This document shows, piece after piece, positions 1 to 7,960 of a DNA stretch of 15,888 nucleotides; positions within the stretch are counted from its first letter, which is position 1; each line of letters starts with the position of its first letter. Source of the stretch: Alphaproteobacteria bacterium (GTDB lineage: Bacteria; Pseudomonadota; Alphaproteobacteria; UBA828); the NCBI GenBank assembly GCA_022826345.1, contig JAJDVB010000014.1, forward strand, positions 1 through 15,888. The letters are read 5' to 3'. The notes under the pieces were generated by a model. That model did no database searches. It had not been told where the DNA came from and saw only the letters and a list, made by a program, of their open reading frames with translations. Made by a program: the position numbers and the translations under genes.

Positions 1-1733
1 AGCGCGCTGATGGCGCCGCAGAGCGCGCGGCCCTCGGCGCTGTCGTAGGAAAGCCCGAGCGACATCAGCAGCCCGCCCAGGTTGGCGAAGCCGAGCCCGA
101 GCGTGCGGTAGAGATAGGAGCGCTGCGCGATCTCGCGCGACGGGAACTGCGCCATCACCACCGCGATCTCGAGCACGACGGTCCACAGCCTGACGGCATG
201 CTCGAAGCTCTCGATGTCGAAGCTGCCGTCCTCGCGCCGGAAGGTGATGAGGTTGAGCGAGGCGAGGTTGCAGGCGGTGTCGTCGAGGAACATATACTCG
301 GAGCAGGGGTTGGACGCGTAGATGCGCCCGCCCGCCGGGCACGAGTGCCAGGCGTTCATCGTGCTGTCGAACTGGATGCCGGGGTCGGCCGAGGCCCAGG
401 CCGCTTCGACGATCTGATCCCAGAGCCCGCGTGCGTCGATGGTCTTCGCCACCTTGCCGTCGGTACGCCGGATCAGGTCCCACGGCCCGCCGGTCTCGAC
501 CTGCTTGAGGAAGGCATCGGTCACGCGGATCGAGTTGTTGGAGTTCTGGCCCGAGACGGTGAGATAGGCCTCCGACTGCCAGTCGGTGTCGTAGATGCGG
601 AAGTCGATCTCGGTGAACCCTTGCTCGGCCCAGCGGATCGCGCGGTGGATGCAGGTCTCCGGCACCATCGCCTTCTGCGCCGCGCGGACCGCGTCGCTGA
701 GCGCAGGGTTGGACCTGGGCTCGAAGCGGCCGGCGCCGCTCCCCGCGTGGCAGGCCGCGACGATCGCGTTCAAGTGCCGGTGCAGAAGCTGGGAGCCGCT
801 CACCAGGGCGGCGACCTTCTGCTCCTCCACCACCTTCCAGGAGACGAAGTCCTCGATGTCGGGGTGGTCGACGTCGACGATGACCATCTTGGCGGCGCGG
901 CGCGTGGTGCCGCCCGACTTGATGGCGCCGGCGGCGCGGTCGCCGATCTTGAGGAAGCTCATCAGGCCCGACGACTTGCCGCCGCCGGAGAGCGCCTCGC
1001 CCTCGCCCCGCAGGTTGGAGAAGTTGGTGCCCGTGCCCGAGCCGTACTTGAAGAGCCGCGCCTCGCGCACCCAGAGGTCCATGATCCCGCCCTCGTTGAC
1101 GAGGTCGTCCTGGATGCTCTGGATGAAGCAGGCGTGCGGCTGCGGGTGCTCGTAGGCCGACTCGGCCTCCTTCAGGTCGCCGGACTCGAAGTCGACGTAG
1201 TAGTGGCCTTGCGCCGGGCCGTCGATGCCGTAGGCCCAGTTCAGCCCGGTGTTGAACCACTGGGGCGAGTTGGGCGCTGCCACCTGCAGCGCCAGCATGG
1301 CGAAAAGCTCGTCGTAGAAGGCGCGGGCGTCAGCTTCCGCATCGAAGTAGCCGGCCTTCCAGCCCCAGTAGGTCCAGGTGCCGGCGAGGCGGTGGAACAC
1401 CTCCTTGGCCGAGCGCTCGCCCTGAGGTGGCGTGGCGTCCGCAGCCCCGGCGTCCGCAGCCTCGGCGTCCGGGTCCGGCGCGCTCCGCCACAGCCACTCC
1501 GGCACGCCGTCCTCGGGCACGGGCTTGCGCCGGGCGGCAATGCCGGCCTTGCGAAAATATTTCTGGGCGAGCACGTCGCTCGCGACCTGCGACCAGCCGG
1601 CCGGAACCTCGACGTCCTGCTGCGCGAACACCACCGAGCCGTCGGGATTGCGGATCTCGCACGAGGTCGTGCGGTACGCGACCTCCTCGCGCGGCGCTCC
1701 GTCGTCCGTCGTATAGTGGCGCTGGATGCGCAT
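1..1733 (-). CDS. nrdJ: Vitamin B12-dependent (class II) ribonucleotide reductase, 5' part; 3' end outside the window
   Basis: This enzyme reduces ribonucleotides to deoxyribonucleotides in the cytoplasm using adenosylcobalamin, without needing oxygen. Only the first 577 codons are in the window; alphaproteobacterial NrdJ is usually about 1200 residues. The frame opens MRIQRHYTTDDG, and the N-terminal part carries SCEIRNPDGSVVF and VLAQKYFRKAG, as in this family. The active-site signature NPCSE puts the thiyl-radical Cys at 477, with Asn475 and Glu479 beside it. The redox pair is Cys202 (in PHACFIQSI) and Cys488, which lies 11 residues after Cys477, the same spacing as in Thermotoga NrdJ. The ATG at 1733 is preceded by GGAGG (1738-1742) with 4 nt between. 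Residues about 78-105 form an Asp/Ala/Pro-rich linker made by a 15-bp tandem repeat. The gene stands alone behind its own promoter-like region, downstream of the histidine kinase. Confidence 0.95.
   Translation of the reverse strand, partial: MRIQRHYTTDDGAPREEVAYRTTSCEIRNPDGSVVFAQQDVEVPAGWSQVASDVLAQKYFRKAGIAARRKPVPEDGVPEWLWRSAPDPDAEAADAGAADATPPQGERSAKEVFHRLAGTWTYWGWKAGYFDAEADARAFYDELFAMLALQVAAPNSPQWFNTGLNWAYGIDGPAQGHYYVDFESGDLKEAESAYEHPQPHACFIQSIQDDLVNEGGIMDLWVREARLFKYGSGTGTNFSNLRGEGEALSGGGKSSGLMSFLKIGDRAAGAIKSGGTTRRAAKMVIVDVDHPDIEDFVSWKVVEEQKVAALVSGSQLLHRHLNAIVAACHAGSGAGRFEPRSNPALSDAVRAAQKAMVPETCIHRAIRWAEQGFTEIDFRIYDTDWQSEAYLTVSGQNSNNSIRVTDAFLKQVETGGPWDLIRRTDGKVAKTIDARGLWDQIVEAAWASADPGIQFDSTMNAWHSCPAGGRIYASNPCSEYMFLDDTACNLASLNLITFRREDGSFDIESFEHAVRLWTVVLEIAVVMAQFPSREIAQRSYLYRTLGLGFANLGGLLMSLGLSYDSAEGRALCGAISA
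1434..1478 (-). repeat. 15-bp in-frame tandem repeat inside nrdJ
   Basis: Three consecutive 15-bp units (1434-1448, 1449-1463, 1464-1478) start with GGCGTCCG on the plus strand. The first two differ at one base; the third has drifted. They encode residues 86-100 of NrdJ, an Asp/Ala-rich stretch. Because the unit is a multiple of three, gain or loss keeps the frame. It lies in a linker well before the catalytic Cys202. Confidence 0.7.
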
Positions 1734-1737
1734 GGGG

Positions 1738-1742
1738 CCTCC
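1738..1742 (-). promoter_or_regulatory. Ribosome binding site of nrdJ
   Basis: GGAGG on the minus strand, 4 nt before the ATG at 1733. It fixes the start codon of nrdJ. Confidence 0.75.
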
Positions 1743-1775
1743 AAAACTCGACCGAAGTCGCAAAACCATCACTTC

Positions 1776-1829
1776 TGCGGTTCTTGTGCTTCCAACCATA
1801 TGTGGCGTTAGCGAGGCGACAGAACCGCA
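1776..1829 (-). other. Inverted repeat in the nrdJ leader
   Basis: TGCGGTTCT (1776-1784) and AGAACCGCA (1821-1829) are perfect 9-bp inverted repeats separated by 36 nt. They lie within the expected 5' untranslated leader of nrdJ and could form a leader hairpin or mark a pair of protein sites. I see no B12-box or NrdR-box sequence here. Confidence 0.35.
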
Positions 1830-1839
1830 ATCTGTGGTA

Positions 1840-1868
1840 AGTAACGCTAAATGTCTTGAGCCTGTCAA
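1840..1868 (-). promoter_or_regulatory. Probable nrdJ promoter
   Basis: On the minus strand a perfect TTGACA (plus 1863-1868) is followed 17 nt later by GTTACT (plus 1840-1845), a weak -10. Transcription would start near 1833, giving a leader of about 100 nt before the nrdJ ATG. The -35 is strong and sits in an unusually AT-rich patch for this genome, but the -10 is poor, so an activator or a non-standard -10 is likely. Confidence 0.5.
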
Positions 1869-1881
1869 CAACAATTTGTTG
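1869..1881. promoter_or_regulatory. Operator-like palindrome next to the nrdJ -35
   Basis: CAACAATTTGTTG is a perfect 6-1-6 palindrome immediately upstream of the TTGACA -35 of nrdJ. This position suits an activator or repressor dimer. The sequence does not match the NrdR box I know, so the protein that would bind it is unknown. Confidence 0.4.
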
Positions 1882-1957
1882 CGATTTTGGGTAGCGCCAT
1901 GCACCCCACGTATCGCTATCGTGAGGAGGCGGTCGCGTGCTGGCCGACGATTCTTCC

Positions 1958-3214
1958 CTAAATCGGCAAGCTCACCTCGAAGCAGCCGCCGCCCTCGCGC
2001 GCGAGGCAGCGCGCATCGCCGCCATGACGGCGCGCGATCTGGCGCACCAGACTGAGCCCGAGCCCGACGCCCCGGTCGTCGTCCAGATCCTCTCGCCGGC
2101 CTTCGCGGCGGTAGAAGGGCTCGAAGATTCTCTCGCGCTCGGCCTCCGGCACGCCGGGCCCGCGGTCGAGCACGCGGAGCAGGGCCAGGCCGTCCCGCAC
2201 CTCCAGTTCGACCTGGATGGGGCTGCCCGGCGCGTGGTGCGCCGCATTGTCGAGCAGATTGCGGATCAGGCGGGCGAGCAGCCGGCCTTCGCCCTCCACC
2301 GTCGCGGGCTCGCCCTCGAATTCGGCCCCGGCACGCGCAGCCTCCTCGGCTGCGAGCGCCTGCAGGTCGATTCGCTCCAGATGCGTGGGCCGCTCCAGGG
2401 TGCTGAGGCGACTTGCCAGCAAGATCTCCTCGATCAGCTCGTCGAGATCCTCGATGTCGCGCTCGATGCGCTGGCGCAGCGTCGGATCGCCGTTGTCCGC
2501 CATGAGCTCCACGGCCATGCGGATGCGGGCGAGGGGGGAGCGCAGCTCGTGGGAGGCCGCGGCGAGGGTATCGCGCTGCGCTTCGACGAGGGCCTGGATG
2601 CGCTCCGCCGCGCTGTTGAAGCTACGGGCCAGCGCCGCGATCTCGTCTTTGCCCTCGACATCGACCCGCGCGGCGAGATCGCCCGCGCCCAGGGCCTCGA
2701 CTCGGGCCTGCAGGCGTTCCAGCCGGCGCGCGAGGCGGCGGGCGAGCGGCCAGGCGCCGACGGCGACGGCGAACGCCAGGATGCCGAGGGCAGCGAGGAA
2801 GCCGATTGCCGGGGCGTGGAATACGTCGTCGCGCTTGGGGCGGACCTTGACGAGGCGGCCGTCCGGCAGCGGCAACACGAAGGCCTTGCCACCCTTCTTG
2901 CGCGAGCCCGAGGGCCGCTCCTGGGGCGCTCGCAAGGGCCGCCCAAGGCTGCCGAGCAACTCGCCCTCCGGCCCGAAGACGCTGATGCGGGCGTTGAAGT
3001 CCCGGCCGAGGCGCGCGAGGGCGGCATCGGTTTCCGCCCGACTCGCGCCGGGCGGCGGCAGCAGCTCGACCAGGAGCGCACCGACACTCCGGCGAAATTC
3101 CGCGTCCGGACGCTCGTCATGTGTCAACCACCAGCCGAGGACGGCGAGCGCGCCGAAGAGCACGATGATGCCGAGCAGCGTCAGGTAGACCTGGAGGAAG
3201 AGGCGCCGTCTCAT
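1958..3214 (-). CDS. Sensor histidine kinase, CpxA-like
   Basis: This is an inner-membrane sensor kinase of 418 residues that would phosphorylate the regulator encoded just upstream. Transmembrane segments are at about 7-30 and 136-156, enclosing a periplasmic sensor region of about 105 residues. A HAMP region follows (about 157-210), then the H box ASHELRSPLARIR with phosphoacceptor His222. The ATPase domain has the N box RNLLDNAAHHA (Asn319, Asn323), G1 DRGPGVP (350-356), F box IFEPFYR (363-369) and G2 GVGLGLSLV (382-390), so every catalytic box is intact. The H-box wording resembles CpxA/RstB kinases. Its ATG overlaps the regulator's stop codon by 4 nt (3211-3214), implying translational coupling. 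It is the last gene of the operon, and I see no clear terminator after it. The CpxA assignment is inference from the motif and the neighbours. Confidence 0.92.
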   Translation of the reverse strand: MRRRLFLQVYLTLLGIIVLFGALAVLGWWLTHDERPDAEFRRSVGALLVELLPPPGASRAETDAALARLGRDFNARISVFGPEGELLGSLGRPLRAPQERPSGSRKKGGKAFVLPLPDGRLVKVRPKRDDVFHAPAIGFLAALGILAFAVAVGAWPLARRLARRLERLQARVEALGAGDLAARVDVEGKDEIAALARSFNSAAERIQALVEAQRDTLAAASHELRSPLARIRMAVELMADNGDPTLRQRIERDIEDLDELIEEILLASRLSTLERPTHLERIDLQALAAEEAARAGAEFEGEPATVEGEGRLLARLIRNLLDNAAHHAPGSPIQVELEVRDGLALLRVLDRGPGVPEAERERIFEPFYRREGRREDLDDDRGVGLGLSLVRQIARRHGGDARCLAREGGGCFEVSLPI

Positions 3215-3930
3215 GGCTCCTCGTCCTGCCGGGGGGTGAAGAGATAGCCGGCACCCCGCAGGGTGACGATGCGGCGCGGATGCTTGGGATCGTCCTCGAT
3301 CGCCGCGCGAATGCGCGAGATATGGACGTCGATGCTGCGGTCGAAGGCCTCCAGCGCTTCGCCGCGCACCCGGTCCATCAGTTGTTCGCGGCTGAGCACG
3401 CGGCCTGCGCTCTCGGCCAGCGCGCAGAGCAGGTCGAACTGGTGGCCGGTCAGCGACCGCTCCTCGCCATCGACCAGCACCCGCCGTGCCGCGCGGTCGA
3501 TGACGAGCCTGCCGAAGCTCAGCGTCTCGCCTGCTGCGGCCCGGCTGCCCGGAGTGCGACGGCGCATGATGGCGCGTAGCCGGGCCAGTAGCTCGCGCGG
3601 GTTGAAGGGCTTGGGCAGGTAGTCGTCGGCGCCGATCTCCAGGCCCACGATGCGGTCGGCCTCCTCGCCCCGCGCCGTCAGCATGAGGATCGGCACGTCG
3701 GAGCGGGTGCGAATCGCCCGGCAGAGTTCCAATCCGTCGCCGTCGGGCAGCATCAGGTCCAGGATCACCGCGTCGTAGCCACCTTGAAGAGCGGTAGCGA
3801 GACCTGCCTTGGCGCTCTCCCGATGCTCGAGGGTCATGCCGGCGCGGCCGAGATAGGTCGCGACCATCTCGGCGAGCGCGCAGTCGTCCTCGATCATCAG
3901 CAGGCGGGTGGTGGCGCCATGGCCTTTCAT
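3211..3930 (-). CDS. OmpR-family response regulator, CpxR-like
   Basis: This DNA-binding response regulator of 239 residues would be the cognate partner of the adjacent kinase. The receiver domain has the acidic pair at Asp15-Asp16, phosphoacceptor Asp58 in ILDLMLPDGDG, Thr85 in LMLTARG and Lys107 in PKPF. The C-terminal winged helix runs from about 135 to 235 and ends in the typical VTLRGAGYLF. The reading frame stays open upstream, but the ATG at 3930 overlaps the stop of the GH3 gene by 4 nt (3927-3930) and gives a standard-length protein, so I chose it. A perfect CpxR-type box lies upstream of the CpxP-like gene at 7961-8476, a likely target. Phosphorylation by the kinase at 1958-3214 is inferred from gene overlap. 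Confidence 0.93.
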   Translation of the reverse strand: MKGHGATTRLLMIEDDCALAEMVATYLGRAGMTLEHRESAKAGLATALQGGYDAVILDLMLPDGDGLELCRAIRTRSDVPILMLTARGEEADRIVGLEIGADDYLPKPFNPRELLARLRAIMRRRTPGSRAAAGETLSFGRLVIDRAARRVLVDGEERSLTGHQFDLLCALAESAGRVLSREQLMDRVRGEALEAFDRSIDVHISRIRAAIEDDPKHPRRIVTLRGAGYLFTPRQDEEP

Positions 3931-5510
3931 CGCCGTGCCGTCCCGTCTCCGTGCTCCCCGTAGGTGTCGGCGAACTGGAGTAGTCCGGCGAAGAGTTCCC
4001 GGTCGTTGACGATGCGGGGCACCTTGTTCTGACCGCCGAGCCTGCCGCGGCTCTTCATCCAGGCCGCAAAGCCGCCGGCGGGAAGAAAGCGCACGCGGGC
4101 GGCGTCCATGCCATAGCCGCCCGAACGGTGGGTCGCGTAATCGTCGTTGAGGCGGCAGAGCGTTGCGTCGAGCTCTGACGCGAAGCGCGCCTGTCGTGCG
4201 TCGTCGAGGCCCGTTTCCGCGCCTTCTGCACCCAGTTCGACGATGTAGAGGTGCCCGCCCCGCGTGCCGGTCTCGTCGGGAAACAGGCTTCCGGCGGCGA
4301 AATCGGTGACCGTCCCGCCGATCGCACGCGCCGCCTCCGCTACGGCGCGTTCGACTTCTGCGCCGATCACGTGCTCGCCGAAGGCGGAAAGCATGTAGCT
4401 CGTCCGCCCGGTGACGAGGACGCGCGGGGGATCGCGCTCGACCACGGTCACGGTATCGCCCACGAGGTAGCGCCAAAGGCCGGTGCAGGTGGTCACCGCC
4501 AGCGCGTAGTTGACCCCCGGCTCAACGTCGCCGATCCAGCGGCAGTCCGGATGCTTGCTGTCGAGCTGATCGACGGGGATGAACTCGTAGTAGATACCGG
4601 CGTCGAGCCGCAGCCGGAGCCCCTCGCCGTCGGCACGATCGGCGATGGCGAAGAAGCCTTCGCTCGCCGGATAGACTTCGCGCGTCTCCGCACGGCTGCC
4701 TTCGAGTAGGGCGGCGAAGCGGTCGCGATAGGGCGCCCAGGCGACGCCGCCGTGTGACAGCAGTTCGAGCGCGGGATAGATGTCGGCGATCCGGCGCACC
4801 GCGCCGCCCCGCCGGGCACGCGCGATTTCGGCCAGACGCTCGAAGTAGATCAGCAGCCAACTCGGCGTGCCGGCGACCGCCGAAATCTCCGTATCCAGGG
4901 AGCGCTCGGCGAAGCGGTCGATCTTGACCTGCCAGTCGTCGATGTTTTCGAGGTCGCGCGGCGGGAAGTAGCGCAGCCGTGCCCAGCCCGGCATGGCGGC
5001 CGCCTCGATCCCGCTGATGTCGCCGCTGAAAACGCCTGGCGCCTGGCGCACCAGGCCGGTCGAGCCGCCGAGCATGAAGACGCGCCCGGCAAGCACGCGA
5101 CTCTGCGGCCGATTGGCGAGATGGTGGGTCATCAAGTCGGCGCCCGCGCGCACGTTCGACCGGTGCATCTCCCGGCTCACGGGGATGTACTTGGTGGTGC
5201 CGGTCGCGGTGCCCGACGAGACGGCGAACCAGGGGATAAGGCCGGGCCAGGTGCAATCGGTGAGGCGGGGGAAGGGCGCCTGCCAATAGTCCTCCCAGAA
5301 CGCATCGTAATCGCGCATCGGCACGCGCGCGCGGTAATCGTCGAGGGACCAGGCGGTCGAGAACCCGTGGTCTCGCCCCAATTTCGTCCCACGTCCGCGT
5401 TGGATGAGGGACGCGAGCACATGGCGTTGCGTCTGCTGCGGCTCCATCGCCTCAAGCTGGCGAAGGCGCCGCCGGGCATAGAGCCGCAGCATCCAGGTCG
5501 CGTCGTACAT
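3927..5510 (-). CDS. GH3-family acyl-acid amido synthetase (GH3 auxin-responsive promoter family)
   Basis: GH3 enzymes activate a carboxylic acid with ATP as an acyl-adenylate and join it to an amine, usually an amino acid. Plant members conjugate auxin and jasmonate; bacterial substrates are largely unknown. This 527-residue protein keeps the three nucleotide-binding motifs: SSGTATGTTKYIP (98-110), YPASEG (280-285) and RYLVGD (347-352). It also keeps the C-terminal GRLGGQNKVPR. No signal peptide is visible, so it should be cytoplasmic. The ATG at 5510 lies 32 nt after the acylase stop. The Shine-Dalgarno is weak and the frame is open further upstream into the acylase gene, so coupling to the acylase is likely. 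Its stop overlaps the regulator start. Pairing an amide-forming enzyme with an amide-hydrolysing one in one operon is notable. The family call is firm; the substrate is unknown. Confidence 0.9.
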   Translation of the reverse strand: MYDATWMLRLYARRRLRQLEAMEPQQTQRHVLASLIQRGRGTKLGRDHGFSTAWSLDDYRARVPMRDYDAFWEDYWQAPFPRLTDCTWPGLIPWFAVSSGTATGTTKYIPVSREMHRSNVRAGADLMTHHLANRPQSRVLAGRVFMLGGSTGLVRQAPGVFSGDISGIEAAAMPGWARLRYFPPRDLENIDDWQVKIDRFAERSLDTEISAVAGTPSWLLIYFERLAEIARARRGGAVRRIADIYPALELLSHGGVAWAPYRDRFAALLEGSRAETREVYPASEGFFAIADRADGEGLRLRLDAGIYYEFIPVDQLDSKHPDCRWIGDVEPGVNYALAVTTCTGLWRYLVGDTVTVVERDPPRVLVTGRTSYMLSAFGEHVIGAEVERAVAEAARAIGGTVTDFAAGSLFPDETGTRGGHLYIVELGAEGAETGLDDARQARFASELDATLCRLNDDYATHRSGGYGMDAARVRFLPAGGFAAWMKSRGRLGGQNKVPRIVNDRELFAGLLQFADTYGEHGDGTARR

Positions 5511-5542
5511 GGTTCGGTTGCGGCCGTCTCCGCCACCTCGAG

Positions 5543-7825
5543 TCAGTTCTTCAGCGAGAGCACGTGCGGGAAGCTCGCGCGCACCGCGTCGAGCGTCAGC
5601 GGCACGCGGACGTAGTCGCCGCGGCGCCACAGCTCCCACTGATCCAGGATGGTGGTGCTGTTGAACCAGCCATCCTGCCCGCCGAGCAGCACGAAATAGT
5701 TCTCGTCCGGGTCAGTCATGTCGGAGATGTGGCGCGCGTTGGAACCGTAATCCACGGTGTGGCGCTCGGCGCCGGAGTCGTGCGCGGTCTTCATCAGCGT
5801 GGCCGAGCTGCCGCCTACGCCGGCTTCGACGAACTCGTAACGACCGCCGATGAGCGGGACGTAGGAGAGGGGATGCGCGAGGCTGAGGCGGTGCATTTCG
5901 CCCCAGTCGGCGAACGACTCCAGGCCGTCGACAGCCGTCTCCAGCCCCGCGCCAAGGGCCGCACGCAGCGTCTTCTCATCGGCGGCAGCGATCTCCTCGC
6001 CCATCAGCGCCGTGCGACGGTCGACCGAGGCGAATGCCTGCCCGTCGTCCTCTCCATAGAGCAGGGTGTAGAAGCGGGTGGTGAAGCCGTGGCGGAACTG
6101 CTCGAACGTGACTGCCCCGCACGAATCGGCCCGGTATTCTCCGTCCCAGTCGCGCAGCCGGCCGATCGCCTCCTTGCCCTTGGCGTCGGCTGCCGCGGCC
6201 ATTCCCAGCGCGTCGAGCTTGGCGATGAAGAGATCGCGCAGCGTCACGGATGACGCCATGTAGACGTCCTGCTGCACCGCCTTGAGCGTCTCGACGCCCA
6301 CCGCGGACTCGGCCTGGATGAGGGCGTGCATGCGGTTCACCCGGTCGTCGCGCGAGAAAAAGAATCCCACTGGGATGCCCGTTGGCGGCGGCCGGTCGTT
6401 GGCGGAGACCAGGTAGCCCGTCTCGGGATTGTAGCTGAAGGGCAGGTCCGCAGCGGTGTGCATCGCGCCCCACGAGGCGTCGTGGCCGGCCGTGTTGAGG
6501 GCGATGTCGGCAGGCGGGCCGTTGCGGCTGGGAATCCGGACTGCCAGCACCCTGCCGATGTTCCCGTCTGCATCCGCGTAGAGCATGTTCTGGCCCGGCA
6601 CGGCGAAGCCGTCAAACGCCGCGCGGAACTCGTCGAAGGTGCGCGCCCGGCTCACCGCGAGCATGGCGCCGATCTCGTCGCTGGCGTCGTGGCCGGTCCA
6701 TCGCAGCGCGAGCGGCGGCAGGTCGAAGTCGGCGAGGAGCGGTACGTCGGTCACGATCGGCCCCCACTTCGTCTCGCGAACGCTCACGTCACTGTCGAAC
6801 CACCAGCGGACGCCGATGCTCTCGCGCCGCTCGTCGATCTCCGAGGCCGGCACGTCGCTGACATCGTAGAGATCGCTCGAGGCGGCGCGCATGTTCGTGC
6901 CGCCCCAGGCGATGTGCGGATTGCGGCCGATGGCGAAGATCGGCAGCCCCGGCGCCATCAGCCCCACCGCGTGATAGGAGGGCGATTTGATTCCGGCGAT
7001 CAGCCAGACGTTGGGGACAAGAATGCCGAGGTGAGGGTCGTTGGCCATGAGCGCGCCGCCCGTGTCGGTGCGATGGCCGGCCACGGCGAGGCTGTTGCTG
7101 CCGGACTTGGAGAGCCCGCCGAGCCATCGCTGCGCCCGGGCAGCGTCCCCGTCACCGCCGGAACTGGCGACCGGGCCCGTCCCATCTTCCAGCAGGCGCG
7201 CCCAGAGCTCGTCCCAGCCGGCGCGTGCGCGGAGCGGGAGCAGGTCCATCCAGACCAGCCAGTTCACGTCCGTGCCGGCGAGGCGGCCCATGGCAAACAC
7301 GTCCTCCACCGTCCAGGGCTCGGGCTCCAGGTTGAGAACGTCGAAGTCGTGCGGCAGCTCATCCGCGGTGTCCTGGTAATGGTTGATGCCGTCCACGAAG
7401 CGCTGGACCCAGAGCCGCGTCGCCGCATCCATGCCGTGCTCGATCTCGGGCGCCGCGCGGCCGAAGTCGAGGGTGCGCAGGCCGTGGTCGATGTCGACCC
7501 CGAGGGGGCCGATCATCTCGGATACCCGCCCCCGCGCGATCATCCGCATCGTCGCCATCTGACCCAGCCGCAGGTGGGCGTGCACGAGGCCGAGCGCGAA
7601 CGCCGCGTCGCCGTCGCTCTCCGCCTCGATGAAGGGGATCTGTTGCTCGTTCCAGTGGATCGACACGGCCCCGTCGAGCGGCAGGCCGGACGTAGGAAAC
7701 GCCGCCAGACGCTCGGTAACGTCCTTCTGCTTCGGCAATGGGGTGAGTAGCGCGCACGCCGAGAGCGCGACCATCGCAGTGCCGAGGGCAAGCCAGGCGG
7801 CGAGGGGGGAAAGAAAGGAAGCCAT
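5543..7825 (-). CDS. Penicillin acylase-family N-terminal nucleophile hydrolase, predicted lipoprotein
   Basis: The family hydrolyses amide bonds of N-acyl compounds such as penicillins, acyl-homoserine lactones and N-acyl amino acids. The 760-residue precursor begins with a hydrophobic signal ending in the lipobox Leu21-Ser-Ala-Cys24. The residue after the Cys is Ala, which favours outer-membrane anchoring. The pro-region is cut autocatalytically in SKSGSNSLAV; Ser243 after Gly242 would become the nucleophile of the beta chain. The conserved NDPHLG follows at 262-267. Length and order (signal, alpha chain, spacer, beta chain) fit a full enzyme. The ATG at 7825 has GGAGG (7831-7835) 5 nt upstream. 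It is the first gene of the run acylase-GH3-regulator-kinase. Quorum quenching or cleavage of the GH3 product are both possible; sequence alone does not decide the substrate. Confidence 0.93.
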   Translation of the reverse strand: MASFLSPLAAWLALGTAMVALSACALLTPLPKQKDVTERLAAFPTSGLPLDGAVSIHWNEQQIPFIEAESDGDAAFALGLVHAHLRLGQMATMRMIARGRVSEMIGPLGVDIDHGLRTLDFGRAAPEIEHGMDAATRLWVQRFVDGINHYQDTADELPHDFDVLNLEPEPWTVEDVFAMGRLAGTDVNWLVWMDLLPLRARAGWDELWARLLEDGTGPVASSGGDGDAARAQRWLGGLSKSGSNSLAVAGHRTDTGGALMANDPHLGILVPNVWLIAGIKSPSYHAVGLMAPGLPIFAIGRNPHIAWGGTNMRAASSDLYDVSDVPASEIDERRESIGVRWWFDSDVSVRETKWGPIVTDVPLLADFDLPPLALRWTGHDASDEIGAMLAVSRARTFDEFRAAFDGFAVPGQNMLYADADGNIGRVLAVRIPSRNGPPADIALNTAGHDASWGAMHTAADLPFSYNPETGYLVSANDRPPPTGIPVGFFFSRDDRVNRMHALIQAESAVGVETLKAVQQDVYMASSVTLRDLFIAKLDALGMAAAADAKGKEAIGRLRDWDGEYRADSCGAVTFEQFRHGFTTRFYTLLYGEDDGQAFASVDRRTALMGEEIAAADEKTLRAALGAGLETAVDGLESFADWGEMHRLSLAHPLSYVPLIGGRYEFVEAGVGGSSATLMKTAHDSGAERHTVDYGSNARHISDMTDPDENYFVLLGGQDGWFNSTTILDQWELWRRGDYVRVPLTLDAVRASFPHVLSLKN

Positions 7826-7830
7826 GCGCT

Positions 7831-7859
7831 CCTCCAGCCGACAACGTGCTCTCTATATA
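7831..7859 (-). promoter_or_regulatory. Acylase ribosome binding site and possible -10
   Basis: GGAGG (7831-7835) sits 5 nt before the acylase ATG. TATATA (7854-7859) lies about 30 nt before the ATG and would give a short leader of about 20 nt. I see no good -35 at 16-18 nt above it, so the ribosome site is firm but the promoter is tentative. Confidence 0.4.
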
Positions 7860-7886
7860 CGCTCAATGGCGCCAGTTCGGAGAGGG

Positions 7887-7937
7887 GCGGGCGGAACCCC
7901 CACAACGCAGGGAGAAACGTGAGGGGGCTCCGCCCGC
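7887..7937 (-). terminator. Strong hairpin between the CpxP-like gene and the acylase
   Basis: GCGGGCGGAACCCCC (7887-7901) and GGGGGCTCCGCCCGC (7923-7937) pair over 15 bp, with one A/C mismatch on the plus-strand RNA that becomes G-U on the minus-strand RNA. The loop is 21 nt. It lies 23 nt after the stop of the CpxP-like gene. No run of U follows on either strand, so it may be a weak terminator, an attenuator that lowers readthrough into the acylase operon, or an mRNA-stabilising 3' end. Confidence 0.5.
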
Positions 7938-7960
7938 GCGGGCACCGGCACGCGGGAGGC

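Noticed and set aside
198..1811. Plus-strand open frame of 537 codons opposite nrdJ
   Set aside because: It is the shadow of nrdJ: the minus strand encodes NrdJ motifs over the same DNA, and the plus-strand product is arginine- and glycine-rich with no family pattern.
1837..1851. GTAAG-N5-CTAAA in the nrdJ promoter as a second CpxR box
   Set aside because: It has 8 of 10 matches in an AT-rich patch and falls inside the promoter; too weak to claim.
1734..1870. Cobalamin riboswitch before the B12-dependent reductase
   Set aside because: I find no B12-box sequence, and the leader of about 100 nt is too short for a full riboswitch.
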